A DNA stretch of 64,000 bases. Source: Bacillus andreraoultii. Its GTDB lineage: Bacteria > Bacillota > Bacilli > Bacillales > Caldibacillaceae. The notes beneath the pieces are model-generated. The model was not told the origin of the DNA, did not search any database, and saw only the letters and a list, made by a program, of their open reading frames with translations. The position numbers and the translations under genes were made by a program. Positions 36,334 through 45,879 of the stretch are shown here, one piece after another. Numbering within the stretch: the stretch's first letter is position 1; every line of letters begins with the position of its first letter. The stretch is taken from positions 2,221,954-2,285,953 of the forward strand of contig NZ_LN868937.1 in the NCBI RefSeq assembly GCF_001244735.1, written 5' to 3'.

Positions 36334-37491
36334 TTAAACTAAATCAACAATTTTTTGTGCGCCATCTGCCATAGATTCAGCGGAAACAATATTCAATCCG
36401 GATTCATGTAATATTTTCTTACCTAAATCAACATTTGTTCCTTCAAGACGTACTACTAAAGGAACAGATAAGCCAATTTGTTTAGCAGCCTCTACGACAC
36501 CAGTTGCGATAACATCACATTTCATAATACCGCCAAATATGTTGACAAATATCCCTTTAACATTCGTATCTGACAAAATAATTTTAAACGCTTCCGTAAC
36601 TTTTTCAGCAGTAGCGCCACCACCAACATCAAGGAAATTTGCCGGTTCACCACCATAATATTTAATAATATCCATCGTGGCCATCGCCAGTCCGGCTCCA
36701 TTTACCATACAACCAATATTTCCGTTTAACTTAATGTAGCTTAAATCATATTTAGATGCTTCAATTTCTTTCGGATCTTCCTCGTCTAAATCTCGGTATT
36801 CTAAAATATCATTATGACGATACAGTGCATTGCTATCAAAGTTTAATTTTGCATCGAGCGCCATTACTTTTCCATCACCTGTTACAACAAGTGGATTAAT
36901 TTCTGCAATTGAGCAATCCTTTTCTACAAAAACCGTATATAATCCTGTCATAAACTTAACTGCTTGATTAACAAGCTCTTTTGGAATGCCAATATTAAAT
37001 GCTACTCTTCTCGCTTGAAACGGTGCAAGACCGATTAACGGATCAATAACTTCTTTATGAATTTTTTCTGGTGTTTTTTCTGCAACTTCTTCAATTTCAG
37101 TCCCACCCTCACTTGAAGCCATTAAAGTTACTCGAGACGTTGCACGATCTAAAACGAAACCAATATAGTATTCTTTTTTAATATCACAGCCCTCTTCAAT
37201 GAGTAAGCGTTTAACTTCCTTACCTTCAGGACCCGTTTGGTGTGTAACGAGAGTTTTGCCTAAAATTTCATTTGCATATGTACGAACTTCATCTAAACTC
37301 TTCGCAACTTTTACTCCACCCGCTTTACCACGACCACCTGCATGGATTTGCGCTTTAACGACAACAACATTACTATCCAATTCCTTTGCTGCTTCGACTG
37401 CTTCATCTACAGTAAAGGCGACTTTCCCATTAGGAACAGAAACACCATATTTTCTAAGGAGTTCTTTTCCTTGGTATTCATGAATATTCAT
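36334..37491 (-). CDS. sucC: Succinyl-CoA synthetase beta subunit
   Basis: A 385-residue ATP-grasp subunit of succinyl-CoA synthetase. The start [17 protein letters not shown] follows GGAGG by seven bases; an upstream in-frame ATG (37509) lies before the SD. The nucleotide-binding residues fall in [30 protein letters not shown] and EINPLVV. The C-terminal Rossmann-like domain contains [15 protein letters not shown] and [10 protein letters not shown]. Length equals B. subtilis SucC. Confidence 0.98.
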   Translation of the reverse strand: MNIHEYQGKELLRKYGVSVPNGKVAFTVDEAVEAAKELDSNVVVVKAQIHAGGRGKAGGVKVAKSLDEVRTYANEILGKTLVTHQTGPEGKEVKRLLIEEGCDIKKEYYIGFVLDRATSRVTLMASSEGGTEIEEVAEKTPEKIHKEVIDPLIGLAPFQARRVAFNIGIPKELVNQAVKFMTGLYTVFVEKDCSIAEINPLVVTGDGKVMALDAKLNFDSNALYRHNDILEYRDLDEEDPKEIEASKYDLSYIKLNGNIGCMVNGAGLAMATMDIIKYYGGEPANFLDVGGGATAEKVTEAFKIILSDTNVKGIFVNIFGGIMKCDVIATGVVEAAKQIGLSVPLVVRLEGTNVDLGKKILHESGLNIVSAESMADGAQKIVDLV

Positions 37492-37533
37492 AATCCATCC
37501 TCCTGTCATAACAAAATTAAGCTTTGCATATCA

Positions 37534-37563
37534 ATTGTAATATAATATTTGAAAAATTGTCTA
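37534..37563 (-). promoter_or_regulatory. SigA promoter of sucCD
   Basis: Minus strand: -35 TAGACA (37558-37563), 18-bp spacer, -10 TACAAT (37534-37539). It lies 42 bp upstream of the sucC ATG. Confidence 0.6.
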
Positions 37564-37619
37564 GTTTTATGCAAAAATATCTTTCTTCATGTCTAGTTTT
37601 TTCGCAATTATACATAAAC

Positions 37620-37647
37620 AAAAAGGGAAGATTCATTTAATCACCCT
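37620..37647 (-). terminator. Terminator-like hairpin after the FlhB-C-like gene
   Basis: On the minus strand AGGG-T-GATT pairs with AATC-TT-CCCT with small bulges, followed by five T. It overlaps the stop codon of the 92-residue gene and separates it from the sucC promoter. Confidence 0.5.
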
Positions 37648-37915
37648 GTTTTTGTTTATCAATTAAATAGATAAAAGCAAATACTTCTGCTACCGCTCTA
37701 AATAATTCTTCTGGTATTGTCTCATTTATGTTTATTTTTTCTAATAGTTCGAGTAAGGCTTCGTCTTCATAAACTGGAACATGGTATTTTTTTGCTTCTT
37801 GTAAAATTTTTTCTGCTACAAATCCCCTTCCTTTTGCCTTAACAACTGGAGCATCATGCTTTTTATCATCATATTTTAAAACAACGGCTTCTTTATTTTG
37901 TTCCTTCTTATTCAA
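37637..37915 (-). CDS. Stand-alone FlhB C-terminal-domain-like protein (YlqH type)
   Basis: A 92-residue protein closely resembling the cytoplasmic C-terminal part of FlhB: EAVVLKYDDKKHDAPVVKAKGRGFVAEKI here matches HYAVVLKYDDNKMDAPIVVAKGVDYLAQKI in the FlhB encoded at 10284-11363, and the ends IPEELFRAVAEVFAFIYLID match IPEEFFKAVAEVLAYVYRLK. It lacks the membrane part and the NPTH autocleavage motif, beginning just where the cleaved fragment would begin. B. subtilis has ylqH at this position. It overlaps the upstream FliK-like gene by 4 bp, so the two are coupled. Confidence 0.9.
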   Translation of the reverse strand: MNKKEQNKEAVVLKYDDKKHDAPVVKAKGRGFVAEKILQEAKKYHVPVYEDEALLELLEKININETIPEELFRAVAEVFAFIYLIDKQKQGD

Positions 37916-39156
37916 ATTTTCACATCCAAACTCCCCGGTTGTATCGTTTGGACAACCTCATTTGTACTTTTTCTATCATTTTCGTCTATACTATCAAATT
38001 TCAAGGAAACAAGCGTGTAATTTATTTTTTCTAAGTTATCATTTAAAACTCGAGTAAAAGGGGAAGCTAATATTTCCATGTTTTTCATTCCACTTAAAAT
38101 ATGAATACTTATCTTCCGGTTTTGAACATACATTCGAGAAATCACTTTACCGACATTTGGCATATCGAGATCAAGAATAATATTACAATAGTCCGGATCA
38201 AGTATTCCATCATCTCTTTTCTTACCTATAAATTGAATAGACGTATCCATTAGTTTTTCCTTAAAGGGGATAGGTAAAGTAATCATTAATTGAAGAAAAT
38301 CATTTTTGTCTATATTATTTAGTTGAATTCCGTTTAGTCTATTCAGTACTTTTTCTGCATCTATTTTCACTTGATTGCCTACGTGATTTAATTGTAATAT
38401 TTTTACTAATTCACTATTTAACCGAATGCTTTCTTCACTACCTTCTTTATCTACTCTCTCTTTAAAAGAAAATAAGTTCGTTAAATGGTGAAGTACCCGA
38501 AAAACATCGTTGCCCTTTCCCCAGTTTGTATTTGAAAATGAATTGGAATCTGCCCGTTTGGTTAATAATAATTCCAGCTCTTTTAAGAGTGGTAAATTTT
38601 GAATTCTTTCATCGTTATTTAGACTGAAAAACAAATGCTCTATCATTGATGATAAAGGAACCCCATTTTTTAAAGAATATAAGCTATTAAAAATATTATT
38701 TGTTAACGGCAAATGTTCCTTTAACATAAATTTAACTGTTTCAATTACTTTATTTACATCTGTTTCTTGATGAATCCAATTCGCACATTTATTAAGAATC
38801 GTTTTGTCAAAAGGAAGATTTTGCTCGTTCCAAAGAACTAGTAATTGCTTCATCCTACTATGATTAGGTAATTTTAAATATGATAATAAGGAATCATAAT
38901 GATGAATGTTTTCTAACACTTTTAATTGTACTTTTCCTTCTGTATTCATTACTTCAAACCAATAATCTTTTTGAACATCGAGTGGCGCTTCAATTTTAGC
39001 AACAATTATTTCATGACCAATTTGTAATCGTGCATGACCAAACTGATCAATGTAATGAACTTTGCCATATAAAATTTGCCCCGGTTTAAAAGAACTGGGG
39101 CCGCTAATTTCTTTCGTTGTTAAGGTGTTCGTTAATTTCATCGAATTAATATTCAT
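37912..39156 (-). CDS. YlqG-type protein, possible FliK-related
   Basis: A 414-residue protein at the position of B. subtilis ylqG. The N-terminal part (FKPGQILYGKVHYIDQFGHARLQIGHEIIVAKIEAPLDVQ) looks like a small beta-barrel domain; the middle is helical and Leu/Asn-rich; the end contains GKVISRMYVQNRKISIHILSG and a final segment that could correspond to a FliK-type C-terminal domain, but similarity is weak by eye. Coupling by a 4-bp overlap to the FlhB-C-like gene suggests they work together, which fits a FliK-like partner. Function is not established. Confidence 0.75.
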   Translation of the reverse strand: MNINSMKLTNTLTTKEISGPSSFKPGQILYGKVHYIDQFGHARLQIGHEIIVAKIEAPLDVQKDYWFEVMNTEGKVQLKVLENIHHYDSLLSYLKLPNHSRMKQLLVLWNEQNLPFDKTILNKCANWIHQETDVNKVIETVKFMLKEHLPLTNNIFNSLYSLKNGVPLSSMIEHLFFSLNNDERIQNLPLLKELELLLTKRADSNSFSNTNWGKGNDVFRVLHHLTNLFSFKERVDKEGSEESIRLNSELVKILQLNHVGNQVKIDAEKVLNRLNGIQLNNIDKNDFLQLMITLPIPFKEKLMDTSIQFIGKKRDDGILDPDYCNIILDLDMPNVGKVISRMYVQNRKISIHILSGMKNMEILASPFTRVLNDNLEKINYTLVSLKFDSIDENDRKSTNEVVQTIQPGSLDVKI

Positions 39157-39191
39157 GAAGCACTCATCCTAACCAATAACTAATATGTACT

Positions 39192-39968
39192 TTACTGATT
39201 ATTTTTTATCATTTCTCTAATGGGAGAAAATGATTTTCTATGGATTGGTGTTGGGCCATATGTACGAATTGCTTGTAAATGTTCACTCGTACCATAGCCC
39301 ATATTTCGCTCAAACTGATATTGTGGGTACTTCTTACTATATTCAACCATTAATCGATCCCGATAAACTTTCGCCACGATAGAAGCACTAGCTATTGAAA
39401 TTGATAAAGAATCTCCTTTTATAATTGATTGTTGACTAACAGGAACGTCAAGTTTCATTGCATCAATTAATAAATAGTCTGGTAACAAATTTAACTGCTG
39501 TATTGCTCCGAGCATAGCTTTTTTTGTTGCTTGATATATATTTAACTCATCAATATCTTTCGCACTTATTATACCTATTCCAACAGCTACCGCCTTTTCA
39601 ATGATTACCTTATAGAGTTCCTCACGCCTTTTTATTGATAATTTTTTAGAGTCATTCACTCCTGGTAAGTATGCATCATTCGGTAAAATAACAGCTGCAG
39701 CAACAACAGGTCCTGCTAATGGTCCTCTACCTACTTCATCAATTCCCGCTATCAATTGATATCCTTGTTTTCGCGCTTCATTCTCGTATTGCATCATTTT
39801 TCTCAAACGCTCTTTTTCAGCAAATTGTATTTCTTGTTTTTTCTTCCAACGTTTTATGAGCTCTTGTACACCTTTTCTTTCATCTAAAAGACATTTTTTT
39901 ATAAAAGGATCTTCGTCATCTGAAATAGTACGGAGCGTTGATTCTATTTCTTTAATCGTTTGTTTCAT
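39192..39968 (-). CDS. rnhB: Ribonuclease HII
   Basis: A 258-residue RNase HII removing ribonucleotides from DNA-RNA hybrids. The catalytic DEDD-type residues are visible: Asp-Glu in [22 protein letters not shown], Asp in [13 protein letters not shown] and the region [13 protein letters not shown]. An N-terminal helical extension of about 70 residues is typical of Bacillus RnhB. The start lies within the last codons of rbgA (17-bp overlap). Confidence 0.97.
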   Translation of the reverse strand: MKQTIKEIESTLRTISDDEDPFIKKCLLDERKGVQELIKRWKKKQEIQFAEKERLRKMMQYENEARKQGYQLIAGIDEVGRGPLAGPVVAAAVILPNDAYLPGVNDSKKLSIKRREELYKVIIEKAVAVGIGIISAKDIDELNIYQATKKAMLGAIQQLNLLPDYLLIDAMKLDVPVSQQSIIKGDSLSISIASASIVAKVYRDRLMVEYSKKYPQYQFERNMGYGTSEHLQAIRTYGPTPIHRKSFSPIREMIKNNQ

Positions 39969-40839
39969 TACTTACACCCATTTCAATAATCATATCCGAT
40001 GGCACCTCGAACGTTAGTCTGCCCAGTTTCAAAGAACGAATGTCGCGAATGATAACATCTGCTGTCTTATCGTAGTCAACGAGACCTCCACCCATGAGAC
40101 ACCCACGTTTCTCTCCAATTGCATCAAAAATTTCAACAATTTCTTCTGGAATAGAGTCAAAACCATATCGTTCTTTTAGACGATCGGGATATTCTCTTTC
40201 TAAGAAGCGCAACGCAAAAACAGCTATATCTTGTAAATTTAAAATCGTATCTTTAATTGCACCCGTTAAAGCTAAGTTATAACCAACTGTTTCATCTTCA
40301 AATTTTGGCCATAAAATACCGGGTGTATCTAATAGCTCGAGCTCTTTTCCGACTTTTATCCATTGTTGGGTTTTCGTCACCCCCGGTGTATTACCTGTTT
40401 TCGCAATATTTTTCTTAGCTAAGCGATTAATCAAAGTCGACTTTCCCGAATTTGGGATTCCCACAACCATTGCGCGAATGGCTCGTGGCTTTATCCCTTT
40501 CGCTCTCATCTTATCAAATTTTTCATGAACAAGTTCTTTTGCTTTTATTCGTATTGTTGATAATCCATCCCCTGATTGCGAATTAATAGGAATTGCAACA
40601 ACGTTATGCTTTTCAAAATAATTTATCCACTCTTGTGTTTTTCTTGTATCTGCTAAATCTGCCTTATTCAATAAAACAATTCGCGGTTTATGATTAATAA
40701 TTTCATCAATCATTGGATTACGAGATGAAAGAGGAATCCGTGCATCAGTTAGTTCAAAAATAAGATCAACTAACTTGAGCTTTTCCGTAACTTCTCTTCT
40801 TGCCTTTGCCATATGTCCAGGAAACCATTGGATTGTCAT
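39952..40839 (-). CDS. rbgA: 50S ribosomal subunit biogenesis GTPase RbgA (YlqF)
   Basis: A 295-residue circularly permuted GTPase for late 50S assembly. It starts [17 protein letters not shown], with G4 ([10 protein letters not shown]) preceding G1 ([20 protein letters not shown]) and G3 ([16 protein letters not shown]), the permuted order of the YlqF/YawG family. The C-terminal RNA-binding ANTAR-like domain ([22 protein letters not shown]) is complete. It lies between lepB and rnhB. Confidence 0.97.
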   Translation of the reverse strand: MTIQWFPGHMAKARREVTEKLKLVDLIFELTDARIPLSSRNPMIDEIINHKPRIVLLNKADLADTRKTQEWINYFEKHNVVAIPINSQSGDGLSTIRIKAKELVHEKFDKMRAKGIKPRAIRAMVVGIPNSGKSTLINRLAKKNIAKTGNTPGVTKTQQWIKVGKELELLDTPGILWPKFEDETVGYNLALTGAIKDTILNLQDIAVFALRFLEREYPDRLKERYGFDSIPEEIVEIFDAIGEKRGCLMGGGLVDYDKTADVIIRDIRSLKLGRLTFEVPSDMIIEMGVSNETND

Positions 40840-40860
40840 GAAACTTCCTCCTTCCTTTAT

Positions 40861-41391
40861 TTAATGTATAAAACGAAAATCTTCCAGAGGCCAATAAATG
40901 ATGTTAGCCTTTCCTAAAATTTCATCGATTGGGATAGGTCCAATATGACGACTATCTTTACTATACCGACGATTATCACCCATAACAAAAACATGTCCTT
41001 TAGGAACTTCAACAGTAAAAGGATCTGTTAACGTTCCTCCTATTAATTCCTTTTTATACTCTTTTAAGTATGGTTCGTCTATCTTTTTTCCGTTTATATA
41101 TAACGTGTCATCTTTGTATTCTATCTTATCTCCAGGAAGTCCAATAACACGTTTAATATAATCCTTTTCTTCTGTTGCATGGAACACAACAATATCAAAT
41201 CTTTTTGGTTCCCCTACTTTATAAGACAATCTATTAACAATCATTCGATCACGGTCTTCCAAAGTGGGCATCATTGACTCTCCATCTACTATTATTGGGG
41301 TGAAAAGAAAATAACGTATCGCAGCTGCTAATAGAGCCGCAATGACAATGATTTTTATCCACTCCCATAGTTCACTTTTCTTTGCCATCAT
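40861..41391 (-). CDS. lepB: Type I signal peptidase
   Basis: A 176-residue membrane-anchored protease cleaving secretory signal peptides. An N-terminal transmembrane helix (IIVIAALLAAAIRYFLF) is followed by the catalytic Ser39 in VDGESMMPTL and Lys80 in DYIKRVIGLPGD, then the conserved FVMGDNRRYSKDSRHIGPIP block. Gram-positive Sip/Spi form. B. subtilis has no sip gene between rplS and rbgA (ylqF); many other Bacilli do. SD GAGG lies six bases before the ATG. Confidence 0.95.
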   Translation of the reverse strand: MMAKKSELWEWIKIIVIAALLAAAIRYFLFTPIIVDGESMMPTLEDRDRMIVNRLSYKVGEPKRFDIVVFHATEEKDYIKRVIGLPGDKIEYKDDTLYINGKKIDEPYLKEYKKELIGGTLTDPFTVEVPKGHVFVMGDNRRYSKDSRHIGPIPIDEILGKANIIYWPLEDFRFIH

Positions 41392-41538
41392 TAAAATCCT
41401 CGCTTCACTATATTAATTATAAAGATCTCTTTTTTATATATAATGTCGTCATTTAAACGACTTTCTATTATTTTACAAGAAATTAGAGATGTTAAGCAAA
41501 CTTTGTCCGTTTTATGTATAAGTAAATTGTATAAGATT

Positions 41539-41571
41539 AAAAAAAGAGCTTGGCGCACAAGCTCTTTTTTT
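41539..41571 (-). terminator. Intrinsic terminator of rplS
   Basis: AAAAAAGAGCTTG and CAAGCTCTTTTTT (about 41540-41552 and 41558-41570) form a 13-bp stem with the five-base loop GCGCA, with T-runs in both directions. It lies about 38 bp after rplS and could work bidirectionally. Confidence 0.9.
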
Positions 41572-41608
41572 AACGTGTATGATTCGAATAAATCGAATCA
41601 TTTATTTA

Positions 41609-41953
41609 TTAGCGAATTTCTTTAATACGCGCTGCTTTACCACGTAAGTTACGTAAATAGTAAAGTTTTGCTCTTCTAACTTTACCGCGACGAACAACTT
41701 CAAGTTTAACAATTTTTGGTGAATGTACTGGGAAAGTACGTTCTACACCAACGCCGTATGAAATTTTACGAACAGTGAATGTTTCACTGATTCCGCCACC
41801 ACGACGCTTAATTACAACACCTTCAAATAATTGCACACGTTCCCGGTTTCCTTCAACAACTTTAACATGAACACGTACAGTGTCACCAGGTCGGAATGCA
41901 GGAAGGTCTGTGCGAAGTTGTTCTTTTGTAATTTCATCGATAATACCTTGCAT
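41609..41953 (-). CDS. rplS: 50S ribosomal protein L19
   Basis: A 114-residue ribosomal protein at the 30S-50S interface. It contains [37 protein letters not shown] and [28 protein letters not shown], then a basic tail. The ATG at 41953 lies nine bases after GGAAGGAG; an in-frame TTG nine bases earlier overlaps the SD. It has its own promoter and probable leader and is separated from trmD by 142 bp. Confidence 0.98.
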   Translation of the reverse strand: MQGIIDEITKEQLRTDLPAFRPGDTVRVHVKVVEGNRERVQLFEGVVIKRRGGGISETFTVRKISYGVGVERTFPVHSPKIVKLEVVRRGKVRRAKLYYLRNLRGKAARIKEIR

Positions 41954-41969
41954 TCGATTCAACTCCTTC

Positions 41970-42050
41970 CAACAGATGCTCTTGCATAGATTACATTGCA
42001 GCGGAACACCGTTTTAACGGGTAAAGGATAACAAGTCATCCAAAACCACA
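41970..42050 (-). ncRNA. Probable ribosomal protein L19 leader
   Basis: The 5' region of rplS on the minus strand contains segments such as TTGGATGACTTGTTATCCTT, CCCGTTAAAACGG and GTTCCGCTGCAATG, including two self-complementary stretches (GGATGACTTGTTATCC and CCCGTTAAAACGG forms). Low-GC Gram-positives have a conserved L19 leader in this position that is thought to mediate feedback by L19. Assignment is by position and recollection of the conserved sequence, not by a covariance search. Confidence 0.65.
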
Positions 42051-42056
42051 AGATAT

Positions 42057-42086
42057 ATGTTACCATAATGTTCTATACAAAATCAA
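42057..42086 (-). promoter_or_regulatory. Promoter of rplS with extended -10
   Basis: Minus strand: -35 TTGATT (42081-42086), 18-bp spacer, -10 TAACAT (42057-42062) with an upstream TG. It places the start just before the probable L19 leader. Confidence 0.6.
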
Positions 42087-42095
42087 TAACTTTTA

Positions 42096-42827
42096 TCATT
42101 TTTTGTCTTTCAAGTCATCGAGTAGGCGCTTTTCCTCAACAGATAAAGGGTAACCTTCAAGTAAATCAGGGCGTCGTTCTAGTGTGCGTTTTAAAGATTC
42201 CTTTTTTCTCCATTCATCAATTAATTTATGGTTACCAGATAAGAGTACATCAGGAACTTTAAATCCTCGATATTCTGGCGGTCTTGTATAATGAGGATGT
42301 TCAAGAAGACCCGTAGAAAAGGAATCCTCAATAGGCGATTTTTCATTACCTAAAACACTCGGTAATAACCTTACAACACTATCAACAATAACCATCGAGG
42401 CCAACTCCCCGCCAGTAAGGACAAAGTCACCAATTGATATTTCATCCGTCACAAGCTCACGAATTCTTTCATCGTAGCCCTCATAATGACCACATATAAA
42501 CAGAAGATGGTCTTCTTTTGCTAACTCTTCCGCTTTCTTTTGGGTGTATCGTTCACCTTGGGGACAAGTTAAGATGACTCTAGGTAATCCATTCGTTTCT
42601 TTTTTAATATGCTCAACTGCATTAAAAATTGGTTCAGGTTTTAATACCATCCCAGCCCCGCCACCATATGGATAATCATCAACCGTATGATGCTTATTTT
42701 GAGCGTAATCACGAAAGTTAGTGATATAATATTCAACCTGTCCTAACTCGCTAGCTTTCTTTAATATCGATTCATTTAATACACCCGTAAACATGTTGGG
42801 GAAAAGTGTTAATATATCAATCCGCAT
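42096..42827 (-). CDS. trmD: tRNA (guanine-N1)-methyltransferase TrmD
   Basis: A 243-residue SPOUT-family enzyme making m1G37 in tRNAs reading CNN codons, preventing frameshifting. N-terminal SPOUT domain with the trefoil-knot motif [12 protein letters not shown] and [15 protein letters not shown], plus [21 protein letters not shown]. The C-terminal domain ([22 protein letters not shown]) is complete. It overlaps rimM by 1 bp. Confidence 0.98.
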   Translation of the reverse strand: MRIDILTLFPNMFTGVLNESILKKASELGQVEYYITNFRDYAQNKHHTVDDYPYGGGAGMVLKPEPIFNAVEHIKKETNGLPRVILTCPQGERYTQKKAEELAKEDHLLFICGHYEGYDERIRELVTDEISIGDFVLTGGELASMVIVDSVVRLLPSVLGNEKSPIEDSFSTGLLEHPHYTRPPEYRGFKVPDVLLSGNHKLIDEWRKKESLKRTLERRPDLLEGYPLSVEEKRLLDDLKDKK

Positions 42828-43345
42828 TATTCGAACAACCCTTCCATCGGTTCAATCCAAATCGTTTTCTCGTCAAGATCGACTTTTTTTACAACGTCTT
42901 TAATAAATGGTATGTAATGTTCTTTTCGATCCTTACCTTTAATAACCCATACATCGTTAGCACCAGGGGTTAGTATTTCAGTAACCTTTCCAAACTCAAC
43001 TCCATCAAGACCTTTTACGATACACCCAATAATTTGGTGGAAATAGTACTCATTTTCATCAAGTTCCTCCAATTGCTCAATGGAGATTTTTAATACGCCA
43101 CCTTTAAAACCTTCAACATCATGAATATTGGAGTATCCTTCAAATTGTAGTAAGTCAAAATTTTTATGACGGCGCCAACTCTTAATCGTTAATGTTATCG
43201 GTTCTTGGCTATTTTGCAAAAATAACTGTAGTTTTGCCCCTTTCTGATATCGGCTTTCATGAAAGTCAGTTACTGAAATTACACGAACTTCTCCATTTAT
43301 CCCATGAGTATTAACAATTTTTCCGACGTTAAAATATTTTTGCAA
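42827..43345 (-). CDS. rimM: 16S rRNA processing protein RimM
   Basis: A 172-residue 30S maturation factor acting on the S19/head region. It starts [22 protein letters not shown] from a TTG at 43345, eight bases after GAGG; a GTG at 43354 lies inside the SD. The RimM N-domain ([18 protein letters not shown]) and C-terminal PRC-barrel ([21 protein letters not shown] and [14 protein letters not shown]) are visible. It lies between ylqD and trmD. Confidence 0.95.
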   Translation of the reverse strand: MQKYFNVGKIVNTHGINGEVRVISVTDFHESRYQKGAKLQLFLQNSQEPITLTIKSWRRHKNFDLLQFEGYSNIHDVEGFKGGVLKISIEQLEELDENEYYFHQIIGCIVKGLDGVEFGKVTEILTPGANDVWVIKGKDRKEHYIPFIKDVVKKVDLDEKTIWIEPMEGLFE

Positions 43346-43356
43346 ATAAATCACCT

Positions 43357-43743
43357 CTATTTAATATCTTCTATTATTCCATCTTTAATCGTGATCGTTC
43401 GCTGTAATAAAGACTCATTCCAGTTATCACCAACTTCTACAGAAACAAGTCCTTGAATTTCCGTTTCCTTCAACTCAGAACCAAGAGGTAGTATTTCTAG
43501 TTGTTCGATTTGAAAGTCAATTTGTTTAATATTTTCAGAACGTTCATCCATTTGCTTATTAAAATATGAACGCAATCGCTCATTAGAAAATTTATTTGTC
43601 TTTTCTAAACGTCTCATTTCAAATTTTAATTGTTCGATTTCATTCAATAGTTGCTGCTTTTTTAAATGAAAGGAAGTTTTTAGCTTTTGCTTACTCGTTT
43701 CTGTTAAAATTTGTTTGACTGTAATTGTTGTAATTATTTGCAA
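43357..43743 (-). CDS. ylqD: YlqD-family protein
   Basis: A 128-residue cytosolic protein with a central coiled coil ([22 protein letters not shown] and beyond) and a C-terminal beta-rich part ([18 protein letters not shown]). It starts at a TTG five bases after GGGAGG. Position between khpA and rimM is the same as ylqD in B. subtilis; its function is not known to me. A promoter candidate lies just upstream and an intrinsic terminator precedes it. Confidence 0.85.
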   Translation of the reverse strand: MQIITTITVKQILTETSKQKLKTSFHLKKQQLLNEIEQLKFEMRRLEKTNKFSNERLRSYFNKQMDERSENIKQIDFQIEQLEILPLGSELKETEIQGLVSVEVGDNWNESLLQRTITIKDGIIEDIK

Positions 43744-43774
43744 CGAACCCTCCCCCTTTTACTCATCTGAAAAA

Positions 43775-43803
43775 ATTATATGTTAAAATCGATGTTTCGT
43801 AAA
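43775..43803 (-). promoter_or_regulatory. SigA promoter of ylqD-rimM-trmD
   Basis: Minus strand: -35 TTTACG (43798-43803), 17-bp spacer, consensus -10 TATAAT (43775-43780), about 32 bp before the ylqD start. It lies after the khpA terminator, so these genes have their own start. Confidence 0.65.
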
Positions 43804-43819
43804 TATGTCCAATAAGATG

Positions 43820-43855
43820 AAAAAAGGAGGGTATACCCAAAAGGGTCCCCTCCTT
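43820..43855 (-). terminator. Intrinsic terminator of rpsP-khpA
   Basis: AAGGAGG (43824-43830) pairs with CCTCCTT (43849-43855), with inner GGGT/ACCC pairing, and is followed on the minus strand by six T. It overlaps the khpA stop codon. Confidence 0.88.
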
Positions 43856-44090
43856 ATTCTGTAATTTCTAGAAAAACCTTCTTATTCTTCTCTGTTGCAT
43901 GTGCATGAGCATAAACAACAGTTCGAATCGCCTTAGCCACTCTTCCTTGTTTCCCAATAACTTTGCCAATATCTCTATTATCTACACTAAGTTTGTAAAT
44001 AATTCGATGATTATCCTCTTCGACAGCAATCTTCACGTCATCGGGAAAATCTACAAGGGGTTTGACGATAGTTTCAATTAAATTCTCCAT
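43854..44090 (-). CDS. khpA: KH-domain RNA-binding protein KhpA (YlqC)
   Basis: A 78-residue single type-II KH domain protein. The KH signature is DIGKVIGKQGRVAKAIRTVV. In Firmicutes KhpA pairs with KhpB/Jag and affects RNA and cell division/shape. It sits immediately after rpsP with 7 bp spacing and ends in an intrinsic terminator. Confidence 0.96.
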   Translation of the reverse strand: MENLIETIVKPLVDFPDDVKIAVEEDNHRIIYKLSVDNRDIGKVIGKQGRVAKAIRTVVYAHAHATEKNKKVFLEITE

Positions 44091-44097
44091 GGATCAC

Positions 44098-44370
44098 TTA
44101 TTTTCCATATTTTTCATTATGAAATTTTTCTAAGATACCTTTTTTAGAAAATAGATTCCGAACTGTGTCAGAAGGTTTAGCTCCATCTTTTAACCATTTT
44201 AACGCTAATTCTTCATTAATTTCTAATGTAGCTGGTTCTGTTAATGGATTATAAGTTCCAATCGTTTCAATTTGACGTCCATCACGAGGAGAACGTGCGT
44301 CTGCTACTACAATACGATAGAAAGGAGATTTTTTTGCTCCCATACGTTTTAAACGAATTTTTACTGCCAT
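44098..44370 (-). CDS. rpsP: 30S ribosomal protein S16
   Basis: A 90-residue ribosomal protein. It starts [36 protein letters not shown] lies upstream of the ATG at 44370, and an in-frame GTG at 44382 overlaps it. The conserved [10 protein letters not shown] and [17 protein letters not shown] blocks are present. Its own promoter lies upstream, and khpA follows. Confidence 0.98.
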   Translation of the reverse strand: MAVKIRLKRMGAKKSPFYRIVVADARSPRDGRQIETIGTYNPLTEPATLEINEELALKWLKDGAKPSDTVRNLFSKKGILEKFHNEKYGK

Positions 44371-44408
44371 AATTATTTGCACCTCCGAATAGTTTCACAC
44401 AAGTAAAT

Positions 44409-44437
44409 ATAATATCAAGAAAAATATTGTTTGTAAA
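44409..44437 (-). promoter_or_regulatory. SigA promoter of rpsP-khpA
   Basis: Minus strand: -35 TTTACA (44432-44437), 17-bp spacer ending in TGA, -10 TATTAT (44409-44414) forming an extended TG-x-TATTAT. It lies 39 bp upstream of rpsP. Confidence 0.82.
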
Positions 44438-44524
44438 GTATTTTTTCTTAACAGTTAATTTCCTTTTATAGATTATCAAATTTCTTTGAGAAAGGCAAGA
44501 TTTCTATTACTATTTTTTAAAATA

Positions 44525-45868
44525 TTACATGAATGGTAGTTTAAATCCACCTTTTTTCCCTTTTTTTGTCATAGCGTTCATTTGTTTCATCATTTTTTTC
44601 ATTTCTTCAAATTGTTTTAATAGCCGATTGACTTCTGGTACTGTTCTCCCACTACCTTTTGCAATTCGCTTTCTTCTTGATGCATTAATAATTTCCGGAT
44701 GTTCTTTTTCTTCTTTTGTCATCGATTGAATAATCGCTTCAACATGACTAATTTGTTTTTCATCTATTTTTAAATTATTAAGCCCTTTAACTTTATTTGC
44801 ACCCGGTAACATTTTAAATAGTTCATCTAATGGACCCATTTTACGAACTTGACTAAGTTGTTCTAGAAAATCATCTAATGTTATTGAGGCAGAACGCATT
44901 TTCTTTTCAAGTTCTTTTGCCTTTTCTTCATCGACATTTGCTTGTGCTTTTTCAATTAATGACAAAACATCTCCCATTCCAAGAATTCGTGATGCCATTC
45001 TTTCTGGATGAAATGGTTCTAATGCATCCATTTTTTCTCCTAAACCAACAAATTTGATTGGTTTTCCAGTTACCGCACGTATCGATAAGGCGGCTCCCCC
45101 TCTTGTATCGCCATCAAGTTTTGTCAAAACAACACCAGTAATACCAAGTTGATCATTAAAACTTGTTGCAACATTAACCGCATCTTGACCAGTCATTGCA
45201 TCGACAACAAGAAATATTTCATCAGGCTTTACTGATTCTTTTATATTTTTCAATTCATCCATAAGATTTTCATCTATATGAAGACGCCCAGCTGTATCGA
45301 TTAATACGTAGTCATTATGTTCAGCTTTAGCTTGTTCAATTGCTTTTTCAGCAATTTCTACTGGACTTACTTGATCTCCCAATGAAAAGACTGGTAAACT
45401 CAATTGTTTTCCTAATGTTTGCAACTGATTAATTGCTGCAGGTCGATAAATATCTGCTGCAACGAGAAGTGGTTTTCGGTTATATTTTTTTCTAAGCAAA
45501 TTGGCCAGTTTACCCGTTGTTGTCGTTTTACCCGCACCTTGTAAACCGACCATCATGATGACTGTTGGTGATTTCGTAGCTACAGCAATTTTACTTTGCT
45601 CACCACCCATTAACTCTGTCAACTCTTCTTTAACTACTTTAATTACTTGTTGACCAGGGGTAAGACTTTTCATTACTTCTTGTCCTACTGCTCGTTCACT
45701 AACTTTCTTAATAAAGTTCTTGACTACTTTTAAGTTGACATCGGCATAGAGTAATGCGAGTCGGACTTCACGCATCATTTCTTTTACATCCGCTTCGGAA
45801 ACTTTACCTTTTCCACGGATTTTTTGCATCGTACTCTGCAATCGGTCAGCTAAACCTTCAAACGCCAT
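44525..45868 (-). CDS. ffh: Signal recognition particle protein Ffh
   Basis: A 447-residue SRP54 homologue binding signal sequences and 4.5S/scRNA. The NG domain has GLQGAGKTTTTGKLANLL, ADIYRPAAINQL, DTAGRLHIDE and TKLDGDTRGGA; the Met-rich M domain follows and ends FEEMKKMMKQMNAMTKKGKK. It pairs with FtsY, encoded one gene upstream. ylxM is the next gene upstream. Confidence 0.98.
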   Translation of the reverse strand: MAFEGLADRLQSTMQKIRGKGKVSEADVKEMMREVRLALLYADVNLKVVKNFIKKVSERAVGQEVMKSLTPGQQVIKVVKEELTELMGGEQSKIAVATKSPTVIMMVGLQGAGKTTTTGKLANLLRKKYNRKPLLVAADIYRPAAINQLQTLGKQLSLPVFSLGDQVSPVEIAEKAIEQAKAEHNDYVLIDTAGRLHIDENLMDELKNIKESVKPDEIFLVVDAMTGQDAVNVATSFNDQLGITGVVLTKLDGDTRGGAALSIRAVTGKPIKFVGLGEKMDALEPFHPERMASRILGMGDVLSLIEKAQANVDEEKAKELEKKMRSASITLDDFLEQLSQVRKMGPLDELFKMLPGANKVKGLNNLKIDEKQISHVEAIIQSMTKEEKEHPEIINASRRKRIAKGSGRTVPEVNRLLKQFEEMKKMMKQMNAMTKKGKKGGFKLPFM

Positions 45869-45879
45869 ATGTCGGCCTC

